Source: Salpingoeca rosetta
Taxonomy: Eukaryota > Opisthokonta > Choanoflagellata > Craspedida > Salpingoecidae
DNA length: 46,153 bases
Assembly: GCF_000188695.1 (NCBI RefSeq)
Contig: NW_004754921.1
Span: 1,115,750-1,161,902 of the forward strand
Direction: 5' to 3'
Positions 21,801 to 40,194 of the stretch are shown piece by piece. The position numbers and the translations under genes are program-made. Each line of letters starts with the position of its first letter. Within the stretch, counting starts at the first letter, position 1. The notes below the pieces were generated by a model. It searched no databases. It was not told where the DNA came from and was given only the letters and a program-made list of their open reading frames with translations.

Positions 21801-24649
21801 CTCGACACAGTTTTCGCCAGTTGGGGATGTGTATCCCTCGAAGCACGAGCATGTGCGCGTGCCGTTGCTCACAGCACACCTAGCATGACGGGAAAGGCCC
21901 ACATTGTTGATGTTGTTCAAGGTTGTTGTTGCGAATGAGTAGGCTCGCAAAAGCGTTAACCTGGCGACTCGACCAAGGCAAACCGTCGACACGCATGCAA
22001 GCGCCTGTGCCCACACAAGTAAGTACGCACCGCGTGGTTGTTGGAGGTCCACAGCCGCCGTTGTTCTCCTTGCACACGTCCTTCTCCTGGTGCATGTGGA
22101 AGGTGAGGGTGGAAGGTGAGAAGCGGGGAGTTGTGAGAGTGTCACATGGGGGAGTAGTTAGAGAGGGAGAGGCACTTACCTCACGCACGCACGTACATGC
22201 ATGCGTACACACACACACACACGCCACACACGAATGCACACACACACGCACACACGCCACATACGAATGCACGAGCCAAGGCACGTCGTCACACCCAAGT
22301 TGGTATCAGATACTGACAATGCATTCGATGCTGTTTGGAGAGAGCTTCTCGTATCCTGGCAGACATTCGCATGTGCGCTGCCCCGGTCCCGTGAACACAC
22401 ACGTGGCAGAGATGCAGCCGCCGTTGTTCGTCTTGCACGGGTTGATTGGCGTGCACGTCTTCATGCGTGCATGGTCACGAGTACAGACATGCCGTTAATA
22501 AGACAGTGATGTTGTGTCAGACTTGAGTGTGGTAAGACTCGTGTTTGCTTTCACGCATACACACAAGAGCAGTCTTTGCAACGCGCGGTGTGATGTGGGG
22601 ATCTTGACTGACGAGAGAATCACGTGCACTCATGCAGACTGTGTGGTATGCCGTCATGTCATATGCCTCCATCTCTTCCCGACTCTCTCGCGATGTAAGC
22701 ACGCGAATGTACTCACCGCCGGCGCCGTGAGCTCAAAGTTGTCGTCGCACGTGCATGTGTGCATGCCTGGACCTGCATTGGACAGAGTGAAGATGAGGCA
22801 CTCACAGGGAACGACAACAGTCTTCTCCTATCTTACCACGCACACACACACACATTCACATTCACACACACACACACACAAGTTCGCAGCGTCACCACAA
22901 TCATTCAATGTGAGGTGGCACCTGTATAAGTGCAGGTGGCGCGATGCCCGCACACGTTGGAGGGCGTGCCATCCTCGTTCGTGCAGGGATCAATGGGAAC
23001 GCAGTCGGCACTGGCGTTCGCTGAGGAATATCCAGTTGCACACGCGCAGGTGTATGTTCCTGGGCCGGTCTTTGTGCAGACGGAGTTGTCGCCACACGGC
23101 GAGACGTCACTTGCGGTGCACAGGTCAATCTCCCGACACGGTGTTGGCGATGCCGAGAATATCGGCTCATACCCGTCCTTGCACTTGCACGTGTTGGTGC
23201 CTGGGCCCGTGTACACGCACCTGTGGCAAGCACAGCACGCATCACATGTACGTTGGGGTGTTGGTAAATGTTTTGTGTTGTCACGTTGCAAGCGTTGCAG
23301 GCGGCAGCCCTGACTTTGACGATCACAACGGAGCGTGCAAATACACACATGCACACATAAACATGCATGCATACGGGTGTTGGTAAATGTTTTGTGTTGT
23401 CACGTTGCAAGCGTTGCAGGCGGCAGCCCTGACTTTGACGATCACAACGGAGCGTGCAAATACACACATGCACACATAAACATGCATGCATACACAAGCA
23501 CACACATGTACACACGTACACAGACCTACACAGAACCACGCACAACAGCAGCCATGCTTCCTGCAACGTCGGCAGCATCAGTGCCACCACCCCACGGGCA
23601 TGATCCATGCCTTCAACATCATCATAACAACTCACTCTTCGGAGCTCGGATGGCAATGACCGTAGCCTGGCGCTTCGCAGTTGTTGATTGGGGAGCAGAT
23701 GCCGTCCTTCAGTTCATAATCGGCTGCGCAACCGCACAACACTTGGCTGTCAGCGACACACGTGCACGTGTCGATGTTGCTTGTGCCGCAGCCGCCCCTG
23801 TTCTTGGTGGCACACAAGTCCGCTGCGGTGGCAGTGGAGGGAACAGGTGTGTGTGTGTTGGCGTGTGCGTGTGTGCGTGAGTATGTGTGTGTATGTATGC
23901 ATGTTTGTGTGCGTATGTGAGTATGTGTACGTGCGTGCGTGTGTGCGCGTGCATGCATGTGCGTGTGCGTGTGCGTGTGTGTGTGCGTGTGATGTGGGTC
24001 GATACATGAGTGGCGAGTGGCATTGACGAGGTTATTGAAGAGAACAAAAACTGTGAGAGTGTGTGATCAAAAGTGCACACACACAGGCGCGAATGAGCGC
24101 AGGTGCATGTGCGTTTCTGCATTTGTGTGTGAGGCCAGAAAGCCCAATAAACAGCAGCCTAGCGGCATGAGTGTGACTTTGCTGGCACGTACTTGGGTGG
24201 TATGTGACGGTGGTGTCGACATAACCATCCTTGTATCCGTAGCCAGTGAAGCGCTTGTTAAAGGTGCACGTGCTGCAGTCGCTGCACGTGAATGACAAGG
24301 TCTTTGACCCAAGCTGCATGCCCGGCGAGAATTGAAACCGGCGCCAGGTTGGTGTGAGTAAGAGCGATACTGAGGGGGGGGGGTTGCACGTACGTACATT
24401 TGACAATAGCGGATGTGTTCAGAAATACGATGGCTTCCAGGTGAAGTGGTTGGCGCAAAAGCAACCCGAACAAGCGATACACACGCACACATGCATGGCT
24501 CGTGCGTACAGATACAGAGATACATGCACACGCCTACACACACACACACACTCACAGACATACTCACACAAATGCAGTGAAGCACAGTCACCAACCTTGT
24601 CATCTTGGCTGGAGAAGTCGTGATCGTATGCGGCCAGCTCAATTTTGAA
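18848..24649 (-). CDS. EGF-repeat transmembrane receptor with tyrosine-rich cytoplasmic tail, 5' partial
   Basis: Fourteen exons join in phase: 24649-24596, 24313-24193, 23822-23636, 23220-22922, 22772-22717, 22458-22318, 22086-22031, 21879-21748, 21483-21402, 21145-20684, 20503-19543, 19324-19262, 19118-19056 and 18930-18848. They give 919 residues to a TAG stop. The visible ectodomain opens with a C2-like piece ([18 protein letters not shown]) and a Cys pair, then eight EGF-like modules of the NGGC / GPGxxTCxC type. A Thr/Pro/Ser stalk and one membrane span ([21 protein letters not shown]) follow, then a stop-transfer RSRRRR. The tail of about 400 residues contains [17 protein letters not shown] repeats, YDNV twice, and YEEP, YDMPHV, YDHPS and YAEP. 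It also has two near-identical 63-bp exons each encoding HRWxAAxYDIAxDDQRPG. YxN is the known GRB2-type SH2 ligand motif, so tyrosine-kinase signalling is a reasonable inference. The signal peptide and first exons are missing beyond the (CA)n at 24770-24842. Confidence 0.82.
19056..19324 (-). repeat. Tandemly duplicated 63-bp coding exon with its flanks
   Basis: Exons 19324-19262 and 19118-19056 are both 63 bp, both phase 1 at each end, and encode near-identical peptides. The flanking splice sites (tgaag acceptor, gtagga donor) are also shared. Confidence 0.9.
23256..23493. repeat. Perfect 119-bp tandem duplication in an intron
   Basis: Two adjacent copies, 23256-23374 and 23375-23493, appear identical by eye. 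They lie in the EGF receptor intron, starting about 35 bases from exon 23220-22922. Confidence 0.9.
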
Positions 24650-24767
24650 CTGCACACGTTCGCGTTAAACGAGAAGGGGATTGTGAGGAACAAGCACGTT
24701 GGTGAGGGCGCAGCACAGGGAAAGGTGAACGGGGAGAGCAGACATTGACCGAAGCAAGTTGCAGTTG

Positions 24768-24769
<2 letters not shown>

Positions 24770-24842
<73 letters not shown>
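24770..24842. repeat. (CA)n microsatellite at a probable assembly break
   Basis: A pure CA tract between two divergent partial genes. Confidence 0.95.
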
Positions 24843-24845
<3 letters not shown>

Positions 24846-24864
24846 GTTTGCTTCAAACACGCAG

Positions 24865-27800
24865 TTCAGAAGATCGACCAAGATGCGGTACCTGCGGGGT
24901 CAATGGAAGTGATCCACACGGCAGTGTCGGACGTGCTGCTCATGCACGCGCACCCCAACTTCCACCTGGCGACATTCCAGGTCGCGTCGCAGTTCAACTG
25001 CCTGGAGTTCCCCAGCTACGATGTCATCCCAGAGGAGGGCATCAAGTACTACATTGACGACCCGACACAGGGCCCAGCGTGTTCGCTCGCTGCCGCTCCG
25101 GGCACCTTGTTTCGGTAAGAAGGAGGCAAACGATGGGGCGGGGGTCGGGAGCAGGAGATGGCGCGTGGATATAGGTTTTGGTGGGTGGTGGCTGCAGCAA
25201 CAACGTCGGAGACGAACACCAACAAAAACAAAGATCGAAAGGCATCAACAGCGGCAGAAACAATCGATGTACCAGCCGCAATACACACATATCAGCAGCC
25301 GCAATACACACATATCAGCAGCCGCAATACACACATATCAGCAGCCGCAATACACACATATCAGCAGCCGCAATACACACATATCAGCAGCCGCAACACC
25401 AACAGTACCACCCTCTACACCAACGCCCAACCTCTGTCATGTGTCAACATTGCGAACTGTTGTGCTCAATGTGTGATGGCGATGCTCGATGCAGCAACTA
25501 CTTTGTGCAGGTGGATCCTGCAAGTCCAAACGTTGGCCAGAGGCAGCGACGCCAGATCAACAACCTCGCGGGGGTGCGTCAACCACACACTTGCCTCATT
25601 GTCATTGAAAATAGAGGGGTGGTGGCAACTTACATATGGTGACGTTTCATCCTCACACATATGTGGTTGTTCGCGTGTGCGTGTGTGTGTGTGCTGTGTG
25701 TGTGCTGTGTGCTGGCTGTGTGTGTGCGTGTGTGTGTGTGTGTGTGCAGGTGGAGCGGCTGCTGCACACATCTGATCCCAAGACCTGGTTCTGGCGCGTC
25801 TCAAATGGATACACCATCATGAAGAGGAAACGCCTGCCAAAGTCCGTTGCGCACGTGGCCTGCTCAATGTCCGAATGTGTGTGTGTGTGCATGTGTGTGT
25901 GTGTGCATGTGTGTGTGTGTGATATGTTTGTGACAAGAGCCCCGCGGCCTTCCTTGAAGCCATCACTCCTCCTCGTCCACTTTCATGTGTCGTTTCATCA
26001 CCCATTCACTAACGGTGACATCACGTTTGCGTTCAGGCTTGCGCAAATACTTGAAGAGGAACCCCAACGGCGAGAACAAATTGTTGAGCATTTGCGCGTC
26101 GGCGTGCAACTCGGAACACAGGTGCCGTCGAAACGCGTGTGTTGCTGTCGTTGTTGCTGCGCTTTCTTTCTCTCTCTGTATGTGTGTGTACGCTTCTGCA
26201 AGTGTGTGTGCTTCTGCGCGTGTGTATGTGTGTGCATGTGTATGTATGTGTGTGTGTGTGTTGAAATCAAGGTTAAGAGTGGGGTGTTTTGGCAGGAGCT
26301 ACAAAGAATGTGCACGCCTTGTCTCCTTGCTGTTGGTTCATCGTTCACTACCCCACATTGCCAGGTTGTGTTTCGATCTCGCAATGGAGACACGTTCCAC
26401 CTCCTGCCGCGAACTTCAAAACAGCTCGTCAACCAAGTCTTCTGCTCAGCCATGTCGTACGTCGCTCCTGTGCTTCCGTGTGTGCATGTGCTTGTGCTTA
26501 TGTGTTTGTGTGCGTGTGCGTGCGTATGTGTGTGCTTATGTGTTTGTGTGTGTGTGTGTTTGTGTGTGCTTATGGGTTTGTGTGAATGTGCTTGTGTGTG
26601 GTGTGTGCGCGCGCGCACGTTAGTTTGTGTTTGTATCAAGCTGCAACGCGTTGTGTCTGGTTGTATTTGAGGGAGCGGCTGACAGTACTCGTCCGAATGC
26701 CAATAGTCCTCACCAACACCGTTCCTCCACCCCCAACACCACCCACCACCACACATGTCGCCAGGCTCCACCCCGATGTGGTTCACGATGCGTCATGCAT
26801 TGCCCCGCTGGTGCTACGAGCATGCTACGAAGCGACAATTGCACAGGCAATTCTCGCCGCACAGCGCAACAACTGGGAGCACGGCGCCGCAAACGTGGGT
26901 TGTCTTGTTGTCTTTGTGTTTGAAAATGCATGCGTGTGCGCGTGCGTGTGCGTGTGCATGTGCATGTACTTGTGCGTGCACTCATGCGTGTGCATGTACG
27001 TGTGTGTGTACGAGTACGTGTAAGCCCTTGATTGCATGTTGACACACTTTTAAACATGTGAGCGTGTGCGTGTGTGTGTGTGTGTGTGAGTGCCCGCTGA
27101 AGTGACGAATGCACGTCATTAGGCATGCGCAGCCTTCTTCTCTGACTTGTGCACTCATGACACGTGTTTCACCTCATGTGTGCAGGTGGTGTTGACATTT
27201 GTTGGCGGCGGTGCGTTTGGCAACGACATTGAGTGGATTGTCGATGCCATTGCGCGCGCCTGTGCAACGTTTGCTGCGTTTCCCCTCAAGGTCAGCACGC
27301 GCAAGATGATGTTTGTGGTGGCAGTGAAGGGGCGCACGTATGCTGTACGTGTGTGTGTGCTGTGTTGTGTTGTGTTATGTGCGCGCGTGTGCGTGTGTGT
27401 GTGTGTGTGTGTGCGTGTGTGTGTTGTGTTTTGTGCGCGCGTGTGCATGTGTGTGTGTGTGTACTCTCCCTCTATCTGTGTGTCTGTTTGTCTATATCTG
27501 TGCCTCTCTCTTTAACAACCGCAGGAAGGCGCTCATCCTCACTTGTAACACATCCCGTTGTTCAAACGCACACACACACGTGCAGGTGTATGTCGCGCAC
27601 TATCGGGCAATTGACTTTGGGATTGAGGCGATGATCAACAGCCGCATCGACGCATACCTGCAGCAAAACGCCTCGCATGGCGAGCACAAGTGCGTGCACA
27701 TCACACGTGGCGATTGGCAAGACGGACCCGTGGCGCGAACGTCCAGCGCACCGGAAGCAACGTCCACCGCCTTCGCGACAGATGTGGCGCCAATGGTGAC

Positions 27801-28101
27801 GGCAGCTCGGGCTGTGGATGATTTGGCCATCAGCACCACGAGTAGCGGCAGCACTGGTCGCAGTGGCGGGCGCACCGTGCTCAAGGTGACTGATTCGCAC
27901 GTCATGGACGACGACGACGACGACGACGATGATGATCATGATGATGATGATGATAGGGATCATGTTGGTGATGTCGGTGATGATGACGGCACAGCGTTCA
28001 TTCACACTGATGCAAAGCGAGCAAACCTGTGCGCCATGTTGGCGATGGCGCTGATGGTGGTCGTGCTGGAGATGATGACGGCGATGATGCCGAGGATCGC
28101 G
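24865..28101 (+). CDS. Conserved protein of unknown function with TQGPAC and GGGAFGN signatures, partial at both ends
   Basis: Exons are 24865-25114, 25495-25573, 25750-25841, 26037-26121, 26365-26456, 26765-26894, 27186-27290 and 27586 onward, all joining in phase. Signatures in order are FQVASQFNCLEF, DDPTQGPACSLAAAPGTLFRNYF, RQINNLAGVERLL, VSNGYT, LRVGVQLGTQ, QVFCSAM, LVLRACYEATI, VVLTFVGGGAFGNDIEWIVDAI and VYVAHYRAIDF. I recall this pattern as a conserved uncharacterised family but cannot name it. The Gly-rich GGGAFGN loop between a strand and a helix, with a final strand, is macrodomain-like; that link is inference only. The last exon may end at 27689 (gtgcgt follows) or read on through a Ser/Thr region and a run of about 10 Asp until the assembly gap. 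The first exon begins in phase 1, just after a (CA)n tract at 24770-24842, so the N-terminus is lost. No signal peptide or membrane span is visible. Confidence 0.72.
25274..25396. repeat. 23-bp minisatellite, about 5.3 copies
   Basis: Units of AGCCGCAATACACACATATC plus AGC repeat exactly within the intron between exons 24865-25114 and 25495-25573. Confidence 0.9.
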
Positions 28102-28201
28102 NNNNNNNNNNNNNNNNNNNNNNNNNNNNNNNNNNNNNNNNNNNNNNNNNNNNNNNNNNNNNNNNNNNNNNNNNNNNNNNNNNNNNNNNNNNNNNNNNNN
28201 N
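28102..28201. other. Assembly gap of 100 N
   Basis: Exactly one hundred unknown bases interrupt the sequence, the customary placeholder for a gap of unknown size. The 3' end of the preceding plus-strand gene may lie in the missing sequence. Confidence 0.98.
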
Positions 28202-29009
28202 GTGAGTGTGTGTGTGTGTTCGTGTGTGTGTGTGTGTGGGGGGGGGTTGTTCCAGTGTGTTGCGCCAACCTCTTCATGTCAAGGCGTTTTCAAGTGAGTG
28301 AGTGAGTGTGTGTGTGTGTGTGTGTGTGTGTTCTCCTGTATGTTCTGTGATGATGGCTGGTTTCGTGGTTATTCGCTCTCGTTTTGTGTGTGTTCAAACC
28401 AGCAGCAGTTCCTTGCTGCTCTCTGCGCTCCTTTCTTCCCACACACTCCTTTGTTCCCCCGTCACTTTTGTTCCTTCCAATGTTTTCATCTTCTGTCGCT
28501 TCCTCTACTCCTCCACCGTGCACATGCACATTGTTGGTTGTTTACTGGTGAGGGGGGGGGGGTTGCTTATCGCACACGCTGTTACAACATGCGGGAAGCA
28601 AGTACACCCACCAACTGTCAGCACGCTATGGCTGCTGTGCACGCGTGCGTGCATGCATGTACACAAACAAGCGCAAGTGGGCATGAAGACGGCTGCAAAC
28701 CTGCAATCAAAGCACAAGAAAGGTGTGCAGTCCCAAGAGCAGGAGCATTTAGTCGCGCTGCCACCTTAGACACCATGAAGAACAACTCCTTCGTGTCGCA
28801 AATAACAGAGATATGAACAAGAGGGGGTGGAATGAGGTCTATTAATGCAACAAGCAAGTCAAGCAAGGGAATATTAGCCTCTGTGTGACGAGTGTCACGA
28901 AACAAACACACAAACAAACACGAACACAAACAAACACGAACACGGATAGACACACATACACAAACAGGCGTGCGTGCGTGCGCGCGCGCGTGTGTGTGTG
29001 TCTGTCTGC
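28202..29009. other. Post-gap region without a recognised gene
   Basis: It has (GT)n tracts at 28206-28240 and 28298-28330, a G-run near 28552 and unremarkable sequence. It lies 3' of the coiled-coil gene. The open frames across it are short and do not look coding. Confidence 0.45.
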
Positions 29010-35010
<6,001 letters not shown>

Positions 35011-35209
35011 GTTTGAAGTGTGCGTGCGTGCTGGTGGTGCCTGGTGCTGCTGCTGACTGGTGAGAGTGGTCGAGAATGCATCAGAAGACGAAGGTGACAA
35101 GCAGCAGCGTTGCTGTTGTTGCTGTTGCTTTTGTTGTTTGTGTGGGCTGTCGCCAAGAAGCTAGCAAATTTCACGCGACTGAAGTCAGTTTATTGCGCGC
35201 AACGTGTGG

Positions 35210-35297
<88 letters not shown>

Positions 35298-35634
35298 ACG
35301 AATATGTCATGGCTTTCTCTATGCTTGCAGGCAGACACATTCACTTTGAGCCATGTTAAGATGTCTAGATGTTTACTCTTCACTCGTTCACTCTCTGCCG
35401 AAAACGAAAGGGCTTCCTTCAAAACAAGCACCCAAGCAGTCGTCTAGTTGTACTGTCGTACTCATCGTCGTGGGAATGAAAGAATGAAACAAAAAACAAC
35501 AAACAACACACGTCACCCACACCGCAAGAGCGTGCAAGCACAACACACAGCAGTCCCAGAAGACGGCCCCGTGTTTTGCGCCTCAATGCAAGAATGCATC
35601 CATGTCTCTAATTATGCGCCAACTGCTTAGGCAC
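35011..35634. other. Intergenic region upstream of the coiled-coil gene
   Basis: It contains a long pure (GT)n at about 35214-35296, a CAG-rich patch at 35100-35140 and otherwise plain sequence. It should hold the promoter of the coiled-coil gene and the 3' UTR of the Roco gene. Confidence 0.45.
35214..35296. repeat. (GT)n microsatellite upstream of coiled-coil gene
   Basis: An 83-base pure GT tract about 200 bases upstream of the start codon. Confidence 0.9.
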
Positions 35635-38567
35635 TCAGGCTTGAGGGCCACCGAAAGTCCGCGCTTGCGAGATCAGCTCGATGGCGTGCGCGGGCGCCAC
35701 ACCACTGGCTTCGAGAGTGGCGGCCGTGAATTTGCCTCGTTGCACCATTGTCACCAGCGTCGCAAGGCTCTTGATGCCGTGGTGATTCAACGCTTCGCGA
35801 ACTCGTGGCAACAGTCGTAACTGTTTCAGCCAAGCTGTCAGCGTTTGATCAAAGTATTCCTCTTCCTCTTCATCTTCTTCCTCCTGTCGCGCATATGGAG
35901 GCGGTCCGAGTGCTTCCGATGTCACGGCTTTCACACGCCTGATCGTGTCTGCCCCTGCCAAGGTCGCAGGCGGTGCAGAGTTCCAAGGTCTGGGTGGCAG
36001 CAGAGATCCGAACTTGTCGGTGATCTCGCTTATTGAAACAAAATCGTCCCCAAGACGCATGCGTTCCGTGCGGCACTGAGCTGCGCTGTCGAAAGAAAGC
36101 AGGGAGGTGTGGTCGAAGGGAAGCAGAAGGTACGTCTGGAGGTCACGGTGATAGCGCTCCGGCATAGCAACGCTGATCATCGCAGACAGCTGCTTGACAA
36201 GCTCGTGTGGCTGCGGCCCCTCAACGTGGATCTTGATTCCACCAACGGCAGGAACAAGCTGAAGCTCCACTCTGGATGCCGTGCCGATGTCGATGATGGC
36301 GTGGGTGCGGCTCAGTTTGGGTTCTTGCGAGTACGAGCAGTCATGCCCAATGCGGCCCAGGATGTGCGCCAGAAGCAAAGTGAAGATGCCCTCCGGTAAG
36401 AAGGACTTGTGCCGGATTGCGTCGACCGTCATGCGTGCTGTTCGTGTCACGTGATCACCATTCAAGAAGAAGCTGAGGTAGACAGTGTTGGCCTCATACC
36501 CAGCGTACGGGTGGGCAAGTTTTGCTGCCGTCGCACTCAGCGTCACAGACGAACCAAAATCGTTTGGTGGCGTGTCCAACCGCATCGGTAAGATGGCTGG
36601 AATCAGGAACTTTCGCGATTGCTGGTGCTTGGGCTGTTTCTGTGTACCGTGAGGGCTCTTGGTGCAGTCCGCCAGAGGCCGGGCATCTTCACACTCCACA
36701 CACAGTCCATACTCGATCATCAAGCGAAGAAACGGCTCGACCATGTCAGCTCGCATGTCCTGCCACAGCACGTCGAGGACACGGCGATGCAGGATACCAC
36801 GCTGAACGAGGTCGTCCCACAGGTGCGCGCCAACCTTGACTGCTTCTTGGTCATGTGCGCCGCGGTGCAAGTCAAAGTTGCGGATGACACGTGCCATCAT
36901 GTCCACCGCCCACTGTGGGCTGAGAATCACAAAATTGTGCATGTCGCCAATGTCGTGGAAGTACAGCACTAGCGAATAGAGACCAAGGTACTGCATGCAC
37001 ATCCTCGCGTCATGCTTGGTGATCAGGCCATGCTTGCGTGTGATGGCTTCAACTTCATCCATGGCCATCAGATCTCTGCCCTGCTCTTTGTACGTGGCCA
37101 TGAGCTCGTCGTACACCTTGATGTACGCCACTGGCACATCCTGATTCACAAACGGCTGCTTCAATGCTGTGGTGGAGATGGTCTGGCGCAGGTCCTGGAT
37201 CATGGGGTCGTTGATGGACTTGGTGTTGTCCACGGGCCAGAACCACAGGCCGTGCTTGTCGTTGCGCACAACGGAAGGGAAGGCGGGATGGCAGCGGAAG
37301 CGTCTGTACAGCTCTGGGGAGATGCCTTCTTGCAGCTTATTCGATGTCACGTTATCAGCAAAGGTGCCGACCATGAGCACCGGTGCGCCCTTGGCGTGGA
37401 GGTGCAGGGAGGAGAGCCAGTAGTTAATAAACTCCCACGCCTCGGCCCGCTTGCTGGGGTTGGGGTGCAGCAGATCTTCCATGGAGAACACCAGGAGGTA
37501 GACCGCATTCCTGATTGTGTTGTGCAGGGATCAGTCGGGTTGGCACAGTGGCATGTAAGCAGCATATTGGATGAAGAGACGCAGGAATACGACAGGCATG
37601 CGTATCAAAGCGCGCACCACAGACACACACAGACACAAACACACACACACACACAAACACACACAATGCACAGACACACACAATGTACAGACACACACAA
37701 TGTACAGACACACACAATGTACAGACACACACAATGCACAGACACACACAATGTACAGACACACACAATGCACTCACACACACACACACACACAATACAC
37801 TCACACAGACACACACACACAGACACGCATGCACGCAGTGTGCGCGCACATCGTCGCGACTTCACTTACTCTGTGAGGAAAAAGGGGTGGAAGATGTAGA
37901 AGGTGGACTGGCCGCCCAGGTCAAACACCTTAAACGTGACGCGTGCCTTGCCCTCGCCCATTGTCACGTCAAGGTGAAGGTCTTTGATGGCTTTCTCCAT
38001 CTCCTCTGAAGGGACGACGGATTGACTGGGCATTGTTGATGTGCTGTAGTTGCGACGATGCTTCATGTCTCGTCTTCGACTTGAGGGAACAGAGGAATTG
38101 GACCACGATCGCCGCTTGTTGGGGCGTCTTGCTCTTGCTGGCTGCTTTGAGCGACAAGTGTCTCGCTTCTCTGCCTCGTGAACTGCCGTGGCTTCCTCGG
38201 GTTCCCTCAGTACTTCGTCCTCTTCCTCGTCCTCGCGCTCTTCCTCATCACTGCTCACGTGTTCCACGCCTTGTTGCTGCTGCTGTTGTTGCTGCTGTTG
38301 CTGGTGGACGCGCTGCTCACGCTCCTTCACTGCTTTCATCATCGCCACTCTCATGGCCACGTCCATTCCAGTGGTCTTTGCCAGGCCCGCGTCTCGGAGA
38401 GTACGCATGTACTCGCTCAAATCACTCCGAACGCGCTGCAATGGTGAGCACATGCAGTGTGTGAGGCGGAGAACCAGCGTGCCTGCAAGCACATACACAC
38501 ACACACACATAACCTTCAACAAGCGAACAACCAAACTGCCAAAACACTTACCAAACAAATAAACAAA

Positions 38568-38637
<70 letters not shown>

Positions 38638-38989
38638 CGTGAAGGTAATCACACCTTCCAGTCGCAGACGTCCATGGACTCCACGATGACAGACAGGTCT
38701 GTGGTTTCAGCGCCAAAGGTGGAGTGCTCGTCCCTGTTGAAGGCAGCCCCCATGAGGGAGTTGAGAGTGGTGGTTTTGCCTGCACGGCCCTGGCCAACCA
38801 GCATCAACTTGGCACGGCCTGCCATCTGTGTATCTGAGTGCAGTGCGATTTGGTGCATCGCCGCCATCACGTCGGCCTCACGCTGCGCCTGATGTTGGGG
38901 CTGATGATGATGATCATCCAGGGTGAGAATAGGAGAATGGGGGTGAGCAGAAGGAATGCCGAGCATTAGTCAAAGACGAGGGGGCACTC

Positions 38990-39024
<35 letters not shown>

Positions 39025-40131
39025 AACTACGCGTGATTGCAGTCATGCATGCAAGTGCACATTCACAGATTCCCTTGCACCCTCTCCTTCTCAGACCTCG
39101 ACTCACATCACGTTGGGTCATCGGTGTGTCCTCAGCTGGCGGAAAAGCCGCGTCATGCGGAAGCTCACCCTGTGAGCCAAGATCACATGGCAAGAGAAGC
39201 ATCGAATCAACATACACACACGCACACCTGTACACGCACACGTATTCGCACAAACAACAACAACAACAACAACCACTACTTGCAGCATTCACAATCAGCA
39301 CTACACACGATAGGGCACAACATGCACAGACGGCGTGCGGTGGAACTTTCCCCGAACCTTGCCGTTCTTGATGGTTTCATCGACACGACATTTCCGAAGC
39401 AGGGACACAATGGCTTGCTGGTTGTGTCGATATGCAAGATGGAGCGGTGTGTCGCCCTGCGTTGAAATTGAAGGCGAGACAGCAGGTCGGGTTGAGTGTA
39501 AGAGAGGGAGCAGGGGTTTTAGTTCTCGCAGAACACTACAGACTTGCAGACACTGACGTGCTCTGCTTCCTACCTCTTCATTTTGTTGGTCGAGGCGAAC
39601 GTGGTCTTCATTAATGAGCGACGTCACGAGCTGGACATTTCCGTGCTTGCAGGCATCGAAGAGCTGCTGCTGCTGCTGCCTGTTAACTTCGCGTCCTTCG
39701 TTAAATGCCACTTGCCCCTCAGGGTCTTTTTCCCTGCGGCCATGCAGTCCAATAAGATTATCCATTCGGTGAAACAGCATGAGTGCGGCAAGACACACAT
39801 GCATAGCGAGCAATAGAGCTCTCTCCAAACGTCAGGGCACGGCAATGGCCGAGCAATGCAGTGGTGAATGTGTCACGGACCATTTGCCTGTCCAGATTTC
39901 ACGATGAACGGGCACGGCAGCCCCGAAAGCGCGAGCAGTGGCAGTCGAGTTGTGGCTCAACCTGAAGTCAGCGTAAACGAAGCACTCTCGTGTTAGAGTG
40001 AGGTGGGTCGGCGACACAGCATGAAACCATGAAACGAGTGTCGTGTGTGTGTGTGTGTGTGTATGTGTGGCGTGTTGTGTGTGCGTGCGCGTGTTGTGTG
40101 TGCGTGCGCGTGTTTTGTGTGCGTGCGCGTG

Positions 40132-40194
<63 letters not shown>

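Noticed and set aside
25274..25396. Possible CRISPR-like array
   Set aside because: The 23-bp units are directly adjacent with no spacers, and the context is a eukaryotic intron.
37012..37899. 295-codon plus-strand frame
   Set aside because: It is antisense to the COR domain exon of the Roco gene, and its 3' part is the 17-bp minisatellite.
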